From positions 3,472,001-3,536,000 of the forward strand of contig OZ244893.1 of NCBI GenBank assembly GCA_965221485.1: a DNA stretch of 64,000 nt, read 5' to 3'. The translations under genes were made by a program, and so were the position numbers. This document shows positions 15,989 through 25,971 of this stretch, one piece after another (the stretch's first letter is position 1; every line of letters starts with the position of its first letter). Source of the stretch: JAJEBT01 sp965221485 (GTDB lineage Bacteria; Pseudomonadota; Alphaproteobacteria; MPNO01; UBA830). A model generated the notes under the pieces. The model was not told the origin of the DNA, made no database searches, and was given only the letters and a program-made list of their open reading frames with translations.

Positions 15989-18643
15989 ATGCTGAGAGCG
16001 ACTTCTTTCCCGGTCTTCCACCTTGCGGCGCTGGCCTGCCTGCTTGCCGGCGAGGCGGTGGCCGAGGGCGCCTTTGTGGATGTCACCGAACGCCTTGGCC
16101 TCGCTTACAATGTGCCGCCGCCCGCCAACGATGCGAGCGAGGGGGAAATTTACTTCCGGACGGAGGATGGTGGGCTGGCGCTGGTCGATATCGATATGGA
16201 CGGGCGCCTCGAACTCTATGTTGCCCATGGCGCGGGCGAGACCGGCAGGCTGTTCGGCTGGAACGGCGAGCGTTTCCAGCGCCTCGCCGAAAACCGGGGC
16301 ATCCGGCCGGCCGCGATGGATGGCGGGGGCTATTTCCTCGATCTCGACCGGGACGGCCGGGCAGAGTTCATCTCCATCCAGGACATCGGCGTGCAGATTT
16401 TCCGCCAGAACGAGCAGGGGCTCTTCGAGGACGCCGGCGAGCGCTTCGGCATTCCGCGCCATCGGGACGCGACCTCGCTGACGGCTGGCGACTATGACGG
16501 CGACGGCGACCTCGATCTCTTCTTCGGACACTGGAAGCGCGTGTGGAGCGGCCTGCGCCCGCCCGCGCATGCGCTCTGGCGCAATGACGGCAAGGGCCGC
16601 TTCGAGGATGCGAGCCACCTGCTGGAGATCCGGCCGGGCGGCTCGCCGGAAAGCAGGCTGCGCTACGAATTCTCCTTCACGCCGATCTTCTCCGACATCG
16701 ACGGCGACGGCGACCCCGATCTGCTGCTGGCGGGCGATTTCGGCTCCAGCCAGGTGTTGCGGAACGAGGCCGGCGTGGCCTTCCGGGACATTGGCGGTCC
16801 GGTCATAGACGACGAGAACGGCATGGGTGCGGCCGCCGGCGACTATGACCGGGACGGCGATATCGACTGGTTCGTCACCAGCATCTACGACCCGGACGGC
16901 GACTCCGGATTAGGCCCGACCGGCAACCGCCTTTACCGCAATCTCGGCGACGGGCGCTTCGAGAATGTGACCGGACCGGCGGGGGTGCGCGACGGCGGCT
17001 GGGGCTGGGGCGCTTGCTGGGCGGATTTCGACAATGACGGCCATGCCGACCTGTTTCTGACCAATGGCTGGCCCGAAAACTTCGCGGATACCGGCTCCGG
17101 CGACCCCGAAATCAAGGGTGAATTCGCCGCCGACCCCTCGCGCCTGTTCATGTCCGACGGCGCGGGCGGTTTCACCGAGCGGGCGGCGGAACTCGGCATC
17201 CGCCACACCGGCCAGGGCCGGGGCGCGGTCTGCGCCGACCATGACGGCGACGGCCGGGTCGATATCTTCATCGCCAACCATGCCACCGCCCCGACCGTCT
17301 ATGCCAATGCGCTCGACAACGACAATCGCTGGCTGGCGATCGCGCTTGCCGGCGGCCCCGACAATCCGACCGGCGTCGGCGCGCGGGTGACGGTGCGCTC
17401 TGCGTCGGGCCGCCAGCTCCAGGAGATGCGCCTCGGCGGCTCCTATCTCTCACAGGCGCCGCCGGTGCTGCATTTCGGGCTGGGCGCAGACAAGACGGCC
17501 TCGGTCGAGGTGCGCTGGCCCGGCGGGCAGGTGACGCGGCTCGACAACGTCGCCCTCGACCGCCGGATCACAATTCGTGCCCCGCCGCCCGAAGGCGTCA
17601 TGCTGAGCGTGGCGCGCGGGCGGGGTAGCGGGGCGAAAAGGCCGGGAGAGGCAGTGGTGATCCGGGCCGAGCCGGATCGTGGACATTATCGCTTCAGCCA
17701 CTGGACCGGCGAGGGCGGTGTTCGGTTTCGCGACACCCGCGCGCCTGAAACGGTCGCTATCATGCCCGACGGCCCGGCCACGGCCTTCGCCCATTTCCTG
17801 CCGGGGCCGGCGTCGGGCGTTTCGGTGGCGCGGCGCTGGATCGAACTGCTGCTCCAGGCGATCCGCGACGATTTCGCCCGCCCGCCCGTCCACGCCCGCA
17901 ATCTCTTCCATCTCTCGGCCGCCATGTATGACGTCTGGGCGGCCTGGTCCGACTCGGCGCGGCCATGGTTGTTCGGCGGGGCGGAAGCGCCCTGCGGAAC
18001 GCCGCCGGCCGGCGGCGAGGTCCGCCGGCTGCGGGAGGAGGCGGTGAGTCACGCCGCATGGCGGCTGATCCGCCACCGCTTCCGAAACTCGCCCGGCGCG
18101 ATCGCCACGGCGCGCAACGCCGACACGCTGGTTGCCGCGCTCGGCCATGACACGGAGGCGCAGAGCGCCGCCGCACGTTTCGGCGCCTGTCTTGGGCGCT
18201 TCTATATCGAGCGCGGCCTCATGGACGGCGCCAATGAGGTCGAGGACTATCGGAGCCTCGCCTACAAGCCGGTCAACGAGCCGCTTTGGCCGGAGGAGCC
18301 CGGCAATCGCGCCATGGAGCACCCGGATCGCTGGCAGCCGCTGGCGCTCACCGAGTCGGTCGATCAGGCGGGCTTTTCGGTCGGCGAGGAGCCGCCGTTC
18401 GTGACCCCCGAATGGGGCCGCGTCACGCCCTTCGCGCTTGGCGCCGAAGACCGCTCGTTGCGCGAGCGGGACGGAACCTCCTTCACCGTCTACCGCGATC
18501 CGGGGCCGCCGCCGGGGCTGCGCGGCCCGTTTCCGGCGGACTATCGCTGGGGCTTCGGACTGGTGGTCCGCTGGTCGGCGCAGCTCTCGCCCGACGATGG
18601 CGTCATGCTCGTAACCGGTCATTTTGAGACGTTGGTTGGCTGA
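15989..18643 (+). pseudogene. FG-GAP/UnbV/haloperoxidase gene, 5' part cut by IS66
   Basis: Native sequence runs 15989-18610; the last 11 codons belong to the insertion element. A signal peptide (residues 1-25) is followed by about seven Ca-binding FG-GAP loops of the type DxDxDGxxD (near 67, 118, 168, 236, 286, 347, 418). An ASPIC/UnbV module comes next (about 448-530), then a repeat-like segment (YRFSHWTGEGG, about 567). The start of a vanadium-haloperoxidase domain begins near 612 with RNLFHLSAAMYDVWAAW. Joined to 21088-22095 the frame is continuous and gives 1209 residues. As it stands the catalytic part is separated, so the protein is probably inactive. Confidence 0.85.
18603..18610. repeat. 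IS66 target-site duplication, left copy (TCATGCTC)
   Basis: The eight bases TCATGCTC are repeated at 21080-21087 on the other side of the element. Eight-base duplications are typical of IS66-family insertion. Confidence 0.9.
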
Positions 18644-18682
18644 CTGATTCAGGCCAGCCGGGGATGTGAAGAACGGGGGTGG

Positions 18683-20281
18683 TCAGCTGCTGGCCGGGGT
18701 CACGCTTCCCTTGCCGAGGTCGGACGTCATGGGATCGGCGGCAAACCGGTCCTTCCACAGCCGCGGCGTCAACTCCGCCACTTCTGTGGCCGGGTGGCTC
18801 GCCACCCGCTGCAGGACATCCACCAGATACTGGTAGGGATCGACGCCGTGCAGACGGCAGGTCGTGATCAGGCTCTGGATGATCCCGACATGGGTGGCCC
18901 CCAACTCTGTCCAGCAAAACATCCAGTTGCGCCGGCCCATGGGAATCACGCGCAAGCCCCGTTCCAGATGATTCGTGTCAATCGGCACCTCAGGGTCCGA
19001 CAGATAAACCTCAAGACCGGCCCACTGGTTATGGGCATAGTTGGCCGCCAGCAGCAACGGATCCCTGGGGCGACGCGACAGGTCCCCGCGGATCGCCGTA
19101 ACCCAGTCCCGGATCGCCGCCACAATCGGCAGCGAATGCTCCCGCCGCCAGGCCAGCTTCTCCGGACCCGTCAGATCCTGCCTTCGTATCTCTTCCTCAT
19201 GCGCATACAAGGCCCCGATGAGATCCAGAACCTCCGCACAGCGTGGCGGATCCGAACCCCGGGCATTCTCGAATTCCCGGCGGCAATGCGCCCAGCAGGC
19301 CGCCCGGGTCACAGCTTCCCCCCGCGCCAACGCATAGGCCTGATACGCCTGATACCCGTCGCTCAAAAGCGTCCCTTCAAAATCACCCAGAAACTCATGC
19401 ACATGACCGTGCGCCCGCGACGGCGCATAATGAAACACGATCTCGTTCCGGTCCCCGAAGATCGGCCAGAAATATCCCTGACGCATCTTCCCGGGACCAA
19501 TCCGCCCCGCCTTGATCACCGTCTCGTCCATCGCAACAACCGTGCTCGACAGGACCGAACGACATTGCGCCTCGAAAATCGGGCGCAAAAGCTCAATCGA
19601 TCGCTGCGCCCAAGACGTCAGGGACGAACGGCTCACCGTAACCCCCGCCGCCCCAAGACGCTGGTGCTGGCGGTACAGCGGAATATGCCAGGCAAACTTG
19701 TCCACCAGAAGACCCGCCAGAAAACTCACATCGCAAACGCTCCGATCCAGAACATTCGCCGGCGCCGCGGGCGACAGAAGAGCCCCGCTCTCCACAACCT
19801 TCCAGGTCCGGGTCACATAACGCAGAACCACATAGCTGCCCGGCTTCTGGGCCAGACGGCAAACCGTCTTCTCGCCCACCACAACCCGTTCGTCTTCCGG
19901 GATCGCCGAAAGCGAGGGATCCTCAACCACAATCGTTTCCACCGGAACCGTCTCGTCAAACCGCAGACCGCTGTCGTTCACCGCGGCGTCCCGGGTCTTC
20001 GCCGCCGGGCGGCGGCGAACCGCAACCTCTTCGACAACCGGCGTGCGCTCCGGAGGAAGCTCCAGACCCAGGGCCTCGAACAATTCCCGCTGCAACGACG
20101 GATCCCGGTCCAGCCGCCGCTCAGATTTCGAGCCAAAGATCTGGCGCTCAAACCAGGCGATCTTCTGCTTGAAGCCGGAGATCTCCTCCGTCAGCGTCTC
20201 GATCACGGCCTCAAGGCGCGCCGTCTCCTGCTCGAGTTCCGCAATTCTGGCCGTTTCTGCTTTCATTCGGCACAGCGCCAT
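18683..20281 (-). CDS. tnpC: IS66 transposase TnpC
   Basis: 532 residues, normal for IS66 TnpC. It begins with a coiled coil (ARIAELEQETARLEAVIETL) and the SKSERR motif. The zinc-finger and DDE domains follow, with a YCHRGC-like region replaced by the local VCRLAQKPGSY stretch. The catalytic core includes VVAMDETVIKAG, LLSDGYQAYQAY, and the C-terminal NHLERGLRVIPMGRRNW. It cleaves and joins the element ends. Confidence 0.92.
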   Translation of the reverse strand: MALCRMKAETARIAELEQETARLEAVIETLTEEISGFKQKIAWFERQIFGSKSERRLDRDPSLQRELFEALGLELPPERTPVVEEVAVRRRPAAKTRDAAVNDSGLRFDETVPVETIVVEDPSLSAIPEDERVVVGEKTVCRLAQKPGSYVVLRYVTRTWKVVESGALLSPAAPANVLDRSVCDVSFLAGLLVDKFAWHIPLYRQHQRLGAAGVTVSRSSLTSWAQRSIELLRPIFEAQCRSVLSSTVVAMDETVIKAGRIGPGKMRQGYFWPIFGDRNEIVFHYAPSRAHGHVHEFLGDFEGTLLSDGYQAYQAYALARGEAVTRAACWAHCRREFENARGSDPPRCAEVLDLIGALYAHEEEIRRQDLTGPEKLAWRREHSLPIVAAIRDWVTAIRGDLSRRPRDPLLLAANYAHNQWAGLEVYLSDPEVPIDTNHLERGLRVIPMGRRNWMFCWTELGATHVGIIQSLITTCRLHGVDPYQYLVDVLQRVASHPATEVAELTPRLWKDRFAADPMTSDLGKGSVTPASS

Positions 20282-20329
20282 ATGCTGACGTAAGGACGGA
20301 TCACAACCTACGATATGTTGAATCCATCG

Positions 20330-20695
20330 TCAAGAATAAACCGCCAGATCTCTCACTTTTTCAGCACCTGGCCAGCGCCGGCGACGGCGTACAACCGAAA
20401 CATCCATGCCATCCAGAAACGCCAGAAACGAGGTCCGTGACACCGCCCCGGAAACACCCACTGGCGCAAACAACCCCGCCTCAAGCCGCTTCGCCCAGAT
20501 CCAGTACCCGCCCGGCTCACAGCCCAGAACCTTCAGCATCGTGCGACGCCGATTGACAAACACATACCAGCGGTCCGAAACCGGAGCTTCACCCCAATGG
20601 GCCCTCACCTCCGCGTAAAGACCGTCAAACGACCGACGCATGTCCGTCGGACGCCTCGACAGCCAGATCCCGCCCGGCGGCCACCCCGTCAGCAT
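20330..20695 (-). CDS. tnpB: IS66 accessory protein TnpB
   Basis: 121 residues, the usual TnpB length. It has the family signature DMRRSFDGLYAEV, then YVFVNRRRTMLKVLGCE and a short basic end. Overlaps tnpA by 7 bases. TnpB is needed with TnpA and TnpC for IS66 transposition, but its exact activity is unclear. Confidence 0.92.
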   Translation of the reverse strand: MLTGWPPGGIWLSRRPTDMRRSFDGLYAEVRAHWGEAPVSDRWYVFVNRRRTMLKVLGCEPGGYWIWAKRLEAGLFAPVGVSGAVSRTSFLAFLDGMDVSVVRRRRRWPGAEKVRDLAVYS

Positions 20696-20979
20696 CCCGG
20701 ACGCCGAACCCGCAAGACCATCCCGTCCCCGAGCTCAAGCTCAACATCCCAGGACCCCACCAACGGCGGCGTCAGTTCGACAAACGGGGTCGTCCCCGTC
20801 AGTCCGAGACGGCGGCGCCAGCTCTGAAACGTCTTTCGGGAAACCCCACGGGACTGGCAAAACTTAACCTGGGTCAGACCCGAGGCCTCATAGTCCGCCA
20901 TCAGGGCTCGCCACTCGGCCGGACTGCGAACCACCGCGGCCTGACCCGACCTCCCCGAACCCGTCAAATTCGTTGCCAT
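20689..20979 (-). CDS. tnpA: IS66 accessory protein TnpA
   Basis: 96 residues from ATG 20979. The earlier frame to 21045 runs into the terminal repeat region and lacks a ribosome site. It contains a helix-turn-helix-like part (GLTQVKFCQSRGVSRKTFQS) typical of IS66 TnpA, which probably binds the element ends. Last 7 bases overlap tnpB. Confidence 0.88.
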   Translation of the reverse strand: MATNLTGSGRSGQAAVVRSPAEWRALMADYEASGLTQVKFCQSRGVSRKTFQSWRRRLGLTGTTPFVELTPPLVGSWDVELELGDGMVLRVRRPGC

Positions 20980-21079
20980 CAGACAAGTCTCCGATCCCTG
21001 TGAAAAGACCAGAGAAATATCCCGGAACCTCGAAACCCAGATCAATGGAAATTAACGACGTCCGCAAATGACCGGTTAC

Positions 21080-21087
21080 TCATGCTC
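21080..21087. repeat. IS66 target-site duplication, right copy (TCATGCTC)
   Basis: Exact copy of 18603-18610. Removing one copy and the element restores an open frame through GVML|DIAPSG. Confidence 0.9.
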
Positions 21088-22095
21088 GACATCGCACCGT
21101 CAGGCATCGGCAATCTGGGCGCGCTGCCGCGCACCTTTGCGGACTATCCCGACTTCTACCGCGACGGCGCGCTTGGTCCGGGCCATGCGGTCAATCCCGC
21201 CACCGGCCGGCCCTACCGACCGCAGCCGGTGGCGCGGGGCGACTATGCCCGCGTGCTGGCCGAATTCTGGGCCGACGGACCGGAGTCGGAAACGCCGCCC
21301 GGCCACTGGTTCCTGATCCTGAACGCCGTTCGCGATCATGCCCGCTTCGAGCCGCGCTTTGCCGGCCGCGGTCCGGCGCTCGACCCGCTGGAGTGGGATG
21401 TGAAGGCCTATTTCGCTCTCGGCGGGGCCCTGCACGACGCCGCGATCGCCGCCTGGAGCATCAAGGGCTGGTACGATTATGTGCGCCCGATCTCGGCGCT
21501 GCGCGTCATGGCGGAGCGCGGGCAGTCCAGCGACTCGGCGCTGCCGTTCTTCTCTGCCGACGGCATCGCGCTGGAGGCGGGCCTGATCGAACTGGTCCGG
21601 GCCGGCGACCCGCTGGCGGGCGAGGACGGCGATCATGTCGGCAAGATCAAGTTGCGCGCCTGGCGCGGCCCCGAATTTGTGCGCGACCCGGATCGGGACG
21701 TCGCCGGCGTCGGCTGGATTCTGGCCGAGAACTGGTGGCCCTATCAGCGTCCGTCCTTCGTGACGCCGCCTTTCGCGGGTTATGTCTCCGGCCATTCGAC
21801 CTTCTCGCGCGCGGCGGCGGAGGTGCTGACCGCGCTCACCGGCAACGCCTTCTTTCCCGGTGGTATGAGCGACTTTCGCATTCCGGCGGACGACTTCCTG
21901 ACCTTCGAGCGCGGCCCCTCGCGCCCGATGGTGCTACAATGGGCGACCTATCGCGACGCCGCCGACCAGTGCAGCCTGTCGCGTATCTGGGGCGGCATCC
22001 ACCCGCCAGCCGACGACATTCCGGGCCGCCTGATCGGGGAGCGCATCGGCCGCAACGCTTTTCGCTTGGCCGCTGCCCTCTTCTCACCGGACTAA
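21088..22095 (+). pseudogene. vanadium-dependent haloperoxidase domain, 3' part of the IS66-interrupted gene
   Basis: 335 residues continue the frame left at 18610. All three vanadate-site motifs of the haloperoxidase/PAP2 superfamily are present: KGWYDYVRP (KX6RP), VSGHSTFSRA (PSGH-like), and SRIWGGIHPPAD (SRX5HX3D, complete). The presumed axial ligand is the histidine of the last motif. By family, the enzyme would oxidise halides with H2O2 in the periplasm, or act as a phosphatase. An ATG at 21082 lies within the target duplication and could start a truncated protein with no signal peptide, so export would be lost. Confidence 0.85.
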
Positions 22096-22466
22096 GACGC
22101 TGCCTGAGATCGATGGACAAAAAATTGTCAGAAAGAGTTGTGCTCTGAGATAGACAACGCCGCATGACTGCGGGTTTCGACACTTTGGCTGCCGCGCGGC
22201 GCCTTGAGGCGGCAGGGGTTGGTGATCGCCGGCAAGGGCGTCATTGACCCATCTTCAGCAGTCTGCGGCGAAAATTGACTGATTTGAGCCGATTGTGGCC
22301 AATATAAAATCCATAAGTCATTGATTTATATTAATACATGAATCCGGATGTTGGTCTTAGTGCCATAAAGTGATGATTCGGATCATGTTCATCGTACGTT
22401 CCCTTCCAGACCCGCCCAAAATCAACATAATCAAACCCAGCACCAAATCACCCCCCGGAGCGCGAC
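22096..22466. other. 371-base AT-richer gap before the IS1634-type transposase
   Basis: No gene supported. It becomes visibly AT-rich around 22290-22345 (TTGATTTATATTAATACATG). It contains an 11-base TAGTGCCATAA at 22358-22368 that reappears directly at 24343-24353, flanking the transposase. Confidence 0.4.
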
Positions 22467-24353
22467 ATGTATATTCGCGAAACAACAACACGGCGCAGGG
22501 CCGGAAAAGCCTATCGCTCCGTGCGCCTCGTCGAAAGCCGCATGGTCGACGGAAAGGTCCAGCAGAAAACCCTCCTCAATCTCGGCGCACAGTTTCCCAT
22601 CCCCAAACCGCAATGGCCCCTGCTGGTCGATCTGATCGAGACCCTGATGGCCGGAAGCCGGCCCCTGTTCGATCCCGACCCGGCCCTCGAGGCCCAGGCC
22701 GCAAAGATCATCCAGCGCCTCGACCGGAGACACCCCGAGGACGAAAACAGGACCGCAACCGTCAGCCTTGACAGCCTCACCAGCGAACAGGACCGCTCGG
22801 TCGGCTGCGAGCGGCTGGCGCTCCATGCCCTCACCGAACTCCGGTTTGCCGAAATCCTTGACGGGCTCGGCGTCTCCCCCCGTGATGCCCGGATCGCCAC
22901 CGCCCTGGTGATGGCCCGCATCGTCCATCCCGCCAGTGAACGCGAAACCCACCGCTGGATGAACACCAACAGTACCGTACTGGAGCTGCTGGATCTCGAT
23001 ACCGGGAAGGAGGTCACGCTCGACAAGCTCTATCGCACCTGCGATCTCCTGTACCGTCACCGGACGGCGCTGGAGGATGCCCTTCATGCCCGCGAACGCA
23101 CCCTCCTCGACACGCCGGGAGCGGTTGTCTTCTACGATCTCACCAATACCCACATGACCGGACGCCCGGCCTCGGAGCTGGCCCGCTTCGGGCACTCCAA
23201 ACAGAAGCGCTCGGATTGTCCTCTGGTGACCCTTGCCCTGGCCATCGATGATGCCGGCTTTCCGCGGCGCTCGGCCGTCCTGCCCGGCAATGTCTCCGAA
23301 CCGGGCACGCTTCAGGACGCGCTCGACCGGCTCGATGCCCAGGACGACGCCAGACCCACGGTGGTCATGGATGCCGGGATTGCCACCCGGGCCAATCTCG
23401 GGCTTCTGCACGGGCGCGGACAGCACTGGATCACGGTGCGCCGCGGCGGCGCCGCGCCGCCCGGGCGCGATCCCGACATCGTCATGGAAACCCGCGCCGG
23501 CTACGAGGCCCGGGCGTGGAAGCTCTCCGACAGCGATGAGGAGATGGAACTCTGTATCTGGAGCAAGGCCCGCCAGGACAAGGACGAGGCCATCCTGGGC
23601 AAGAAACGCGAGCGCTTCGAGGCCGAACTCGACAAGCTGCATGCCGGATTGTCGCGCAGGAACTGCACCAAGGCCTGGGACAAGGTCCAGCAACGGGTCG
23701 GTCGCCTGCGCGAGCGCTTCGCGATCGTGAACCGGCAATATGACATTACCGTAACCCGGGGCGAGGATGGCAACGCGAGTGCCGTCACCTGGGCGCGGAA
23801 TGCCATCCATGAGGACAAGGACGCCGAGGCCGGTTTCTATGTGTTGCGCACCAGCCATTGCGACTGGGATATCGAAACCGTGATCCGGACGTACTGGCGT
23901 CTCACTGATATCGAGGCCACCTTCCGGTCCCTGAAATCCGATCTCGGGCTGCGCCCGATCTGGCATCACAAGACCAGCCGCATCATTGCGCATCTGTTCA
24001 TTGCCGTGCTCGCCTGGCACGCAGTCCAGTTGCTGCGCACCCGCCTTGCCGGCCATGGCCGTCACGACAGCTGGAGCATGATCCGCAACAAGCTTGGTCG
24101 CTGGCGCCGCCTGACGACCACAATGACGGCGGTTGACGGGAGCCGGATTGCGATCCGCCACGATGCCCGGCCCGATCCCGAGGCCTGTGCGATCGGCCGC
24201 GACGCCGGTGTTCCCTTTGCTTCCAACCCGCATCGCATCAGAGCCAGACAGAAGACCTGACCGGTTCTGCCAGCGGGCGTCATCCCGGCCCCGTCCGTCT
24301 TGATCCGGCCTCGTCTGAAGCCGGCAGCGGGTTGAATCTGTATAGTGCCATAA
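22358..24353 (+). mobile_element. probable IS1634-type element (boundaries tentative)
   Basis: The outer limits are set by an 11-base direct repeat flanking the transposase gene. IS1634-family elements make target duplications of variable, sometimes long, length, so the limits could lie elsewhere. Inverted ends were not resolved by eye. Confidence 0.4.
22467..24260 (+). CDS. IS1634-family (IS4-like) DDE transposase
   Basis: 597 residues from ATG 22467 with CGGAG upstream. Family motifs: FYDLTNTHMTG (first D), GHSKQKRSDCPLV, TVVMDAGIAT (second D), and YWRLTDIEATFRSLKSDLGL (catalytic E), followed by IIAHLFIAVLAW. Length fits complete IS1634 transposases. No proven terminal inverted repeats were found. 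Directly repeated TAGTGCCATAA at both sides (22358-22368, 24343-24353) may be target duplications. Apparently intact. Confidence 0.88.
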   Translation: MYIRETTTRRRAGKAYRSVRLVESRMVDGKVQQKTLLNLGAQFPIPKPQWPLLVDLIETLMAGSRPLFDPDPALEAQAAKIIQRLDRRHPEDENRTATVSLDSLTSEQDRSVGCERLALHALTELRFAEILDGLGVSPRDARIATALVMARIVHPASERETHRWMNTNSTVLELLDLDTGKEVTLDKLYRTCDLLYRHRTALEDALHARERTLLDTPGAVVFYDLTNTHMTGRPASELARFGHSKQKRSDCPLVTLALAIDDAGFPRRSAVLPGNVSEPGTLQDALDRLDAQDDARPTVVMDAGIATRANLGLLHGRGQHWITVRRGGAAPPGRDPDIVMETRAGYEARAWKLSDSDEEMELCIWSKARQDKDEAILGKKRERFEAELDKLHAGLSRRNCTKAWDKVQQRVGRLRERFAIVNRQYDITVTRGEDGNASAVTWARNAIHEDKDAEAGFYVLRTSHCDWDIETVIRTYWRLTDIEATFRSLKSDLGLRPIWHHKTSRIIAHLFIAVLAWHAVQLLRTRLAGHGRHDSWSMIRNKLGRWRRLTTTMTAVDGSRIAIRHDARPDPEACAIGRDAGVPFASNPHRIRARQKT

Positions 24354-24629
24354 CGGGGTTTGTGCCTGACGTGAATCCATTCAGATCAATCAGTTACGCT
24401 CGCCGTTTTGCCAAAAATCCAGAAGATGGGTTGACGACAAACTGTTGTTTCTCACATTGATTCAGCGTTTACGTCTGATTTCGTCTCGCGCTTTTCCATC
24501 GGGAGTCTGACAAGCGGTCGAAAGATCGCGGTGAATTCTGACCTGCCTGCGGGGTCTGTCGTGTCCTGACAGCGCTGGTCCGGGCCTTGGTCCGCCGGGG
24601 TCCTCGTTTGCAGGGCCCGTCTCTTCCCC
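24261..24629. other. gap after the transposase, containing repeat C copy 2
   Basis: Holds the right flank of the transposase element and repeat C at 24442-24510. No gene is supported. Confidence 0.4.
24442..24510. repeat. dispersed repeat C, copy 2
   Basis: Second copy of the 69-base repeat at 9762-9830, same orientation. The flanking bases on both sides differ, so the repeat borders are sharp. Confidence 0.75.
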
Positions 24630-25451
24630 TTGGTCTTTTCGTGGCAGGCCGGATCCCGGTTCGGGGCGAGCACGTCCCGGGGCGGGGTGTTCCGGCAGGA
24701 TTGGTATTTACAAAAGGAAGTGGCCCGCGCGGTAGCCCCCGCCGGGCCATGGCTGGCATTGCAAATCCGGTTAGCGATAAACCACACCAGTGCCTCCTAT
24801 GTTACGACACGGTACCGGGAGCGGGCAAGACTGGAGTTTTGTCCGTTGCATCCCGAAGGCGGCTGCGGCCTGTCCCGTCACGGCACCTGTGAGCGCTATA
24901 CGCCTTATGGCCCGGCCCTGATTGTCCGTTATTACTGTCGCGAGGGACGGACCACCGTCTCGCTTCTTCCTGACGGCATTGCAGCCCGCCTGACGGGGAC
25001 GCTGGCCGATCTTGCGCGGGAGGTCAGGACGGCGGAGCTGGAGGGTGTGGAGGAGGCGGCACAATCCGGTTCTCCCAACCCGCATATTGATCGGGCGACC
25101 CGGATCGCCCGTGTGAAGCGGCGGCAGGAGTTGTTGTATCGCAGCCTGGGCGCGATCCGTGGTTTTCTGCCGGACCGGTTTGCTGGCTGCCTGCTCCAGC
25201 TGGTGCCCATGGAAGTGGCCGTCGGGGGGCCCTTTGTGTTGCTGCTGCTGCTCCGTTGCTGGTGCGCCGACTCCCTGTCCGTTCTGCCGCCACCGATTGG
25301 CTTTCGTCCGCCCGAAGTTCGTTCGCCGGATCCGGATGGTGGCCACCAACAGCTGAAACCCCGGGATTCGCCGGCCCTTCTGCAGCGCGACAATCAGGAT
25401 GAGACCCAGCGACAATCAGGAAAAGACGAGGATTGGTGCCCTCAAGCGTAG
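24630..25451 (+). CDS. possible mobile-element-associated zinc-ribbon ORF, partly decayed
   Basis: The open frame is 273 codons, but only the middle looks coding: CPLHPEGGCG, LSRHGTCERYTP, a C in RYYCREG, and LLPDGIAARLTGTLADL. This recalls short zinc-finger ORFs (DUF6431-like) repeated near transposons in alphaproteobacteria. The first 65 and last 70 codons look like random sequence. It lies between repeat C copy 2 and repeat A copy 2, so the three may be one degenerate element of about 1.2 kb. Start uncertain; function unknown. Confidence 0.3.
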   Translation: MVFSWQAGSRFGASTSRGGVFRQDWYLQKEVARAVAPAGPWLALQIRLAINHTSASYVTTRYRERARLEFCPLHPEGGCGLSRHGTCERYTPYGPALIVRYYCREGRTTVSLLPDGIAARLTGTLADLAREVRTAELEGVEEAAQSGSPNPHIDRATRIARVKRRQELLYRSLGAIRGFLPDRFAGCLLQLVPMEVAVGGPFVLLLLLRCWCADSLSVLPPPIGFRPPEVRSPDPDGGHQQLKPRDSPALLQRDNQDETQRQSGKDEDWCPQA

Positions 25452-25971
25452 CACCGGACCAACGCAGACGGGCTCCAGGTTCCGGAGATTTATGGTAGCA
25501 GATCCCAAATCAAATCCCGGGACCGCACCTTTTACACCGAACGATCTTACACAGGACGATCAGAAAACAATCGGAGCAATCTGGGAAATCCAGAAACCCA
25601 TCGTCAGAAATAATCCGGGATGTTCACGAACTTATAAAGTAACAGACAACAGGCGTCGGTCGCTGTGCTGAGAAATTACCTGATCAGGTCGACATATTGT
25701 ATGGCTACAAAGAGCGAGCCGAATCCGGGACGTATTCGCACCGGCCCTCTTTCTTCGAGCTGTCAGGAAGCGTTCCCATTCCGCCAGCCCGGTTTGCACA
25801 GCGGACGATACTGCGCCGTCCCTGACTGTGACGGAAGGCTCGTATCGGGTAAGGTTCCCTACCGTGCTCAGAGACGAGCAAGGTTCGTAGGCCAGATCCC
25901 GCGCCTGCATTCCACCCGCTTTTCCGGTGCCGGATAACCCATACGGACGGAAACCACGCGAAGTAGGGCGC
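25452..25971. other. 520-base gap ending the accessory island
   Basis: Contains repeat A copy 2 (25499-25650). The rest has open frames on both strands without coding character. It separates the island from the housekeeping genes that start with the TusA-like gene. Confidence 0.4.
25499..25650. repeat. dispersed repeat A, copy 2
   Basis: 152 bases matching 8700-8837 in the same direction, with an extra stretch after TTTTACAC (an imperfect short duplication: ACGATCTTACACAGGACGATC). Confidence 0.75.

Larger units (their letters stand above)
18611..21079 (-). mobile_element. complete IS66-family insertion sequence
   Basis: 2469 bases with terminal inverted repeats starting GTAACCGGTCATTT at both ends, matching over about 20 of 26 bases, and flanked by an 8-base target duplication. 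It carries tnpA, tnpB and tnpC on the minus strand with no evident damage, so it may still be mobile. It sits inside the FG-GAP/haloperoxidase gene. The intact ends and exact duplication indicate a fairly recent insertion. Confidence 0.92.

Noticed and set aside
18794..20293. 499-codon plus-strand frame inside IS66
   Set aside because: Mirror frame of tnpC, whose motifs are unmistakable on the minus strand.
22431..24380. 649-codon minus-strand frame opposite the IS1634-type transposase
   Set aside because: Antisense to a full set of transposase motifs; composition typical of a shadow frame.
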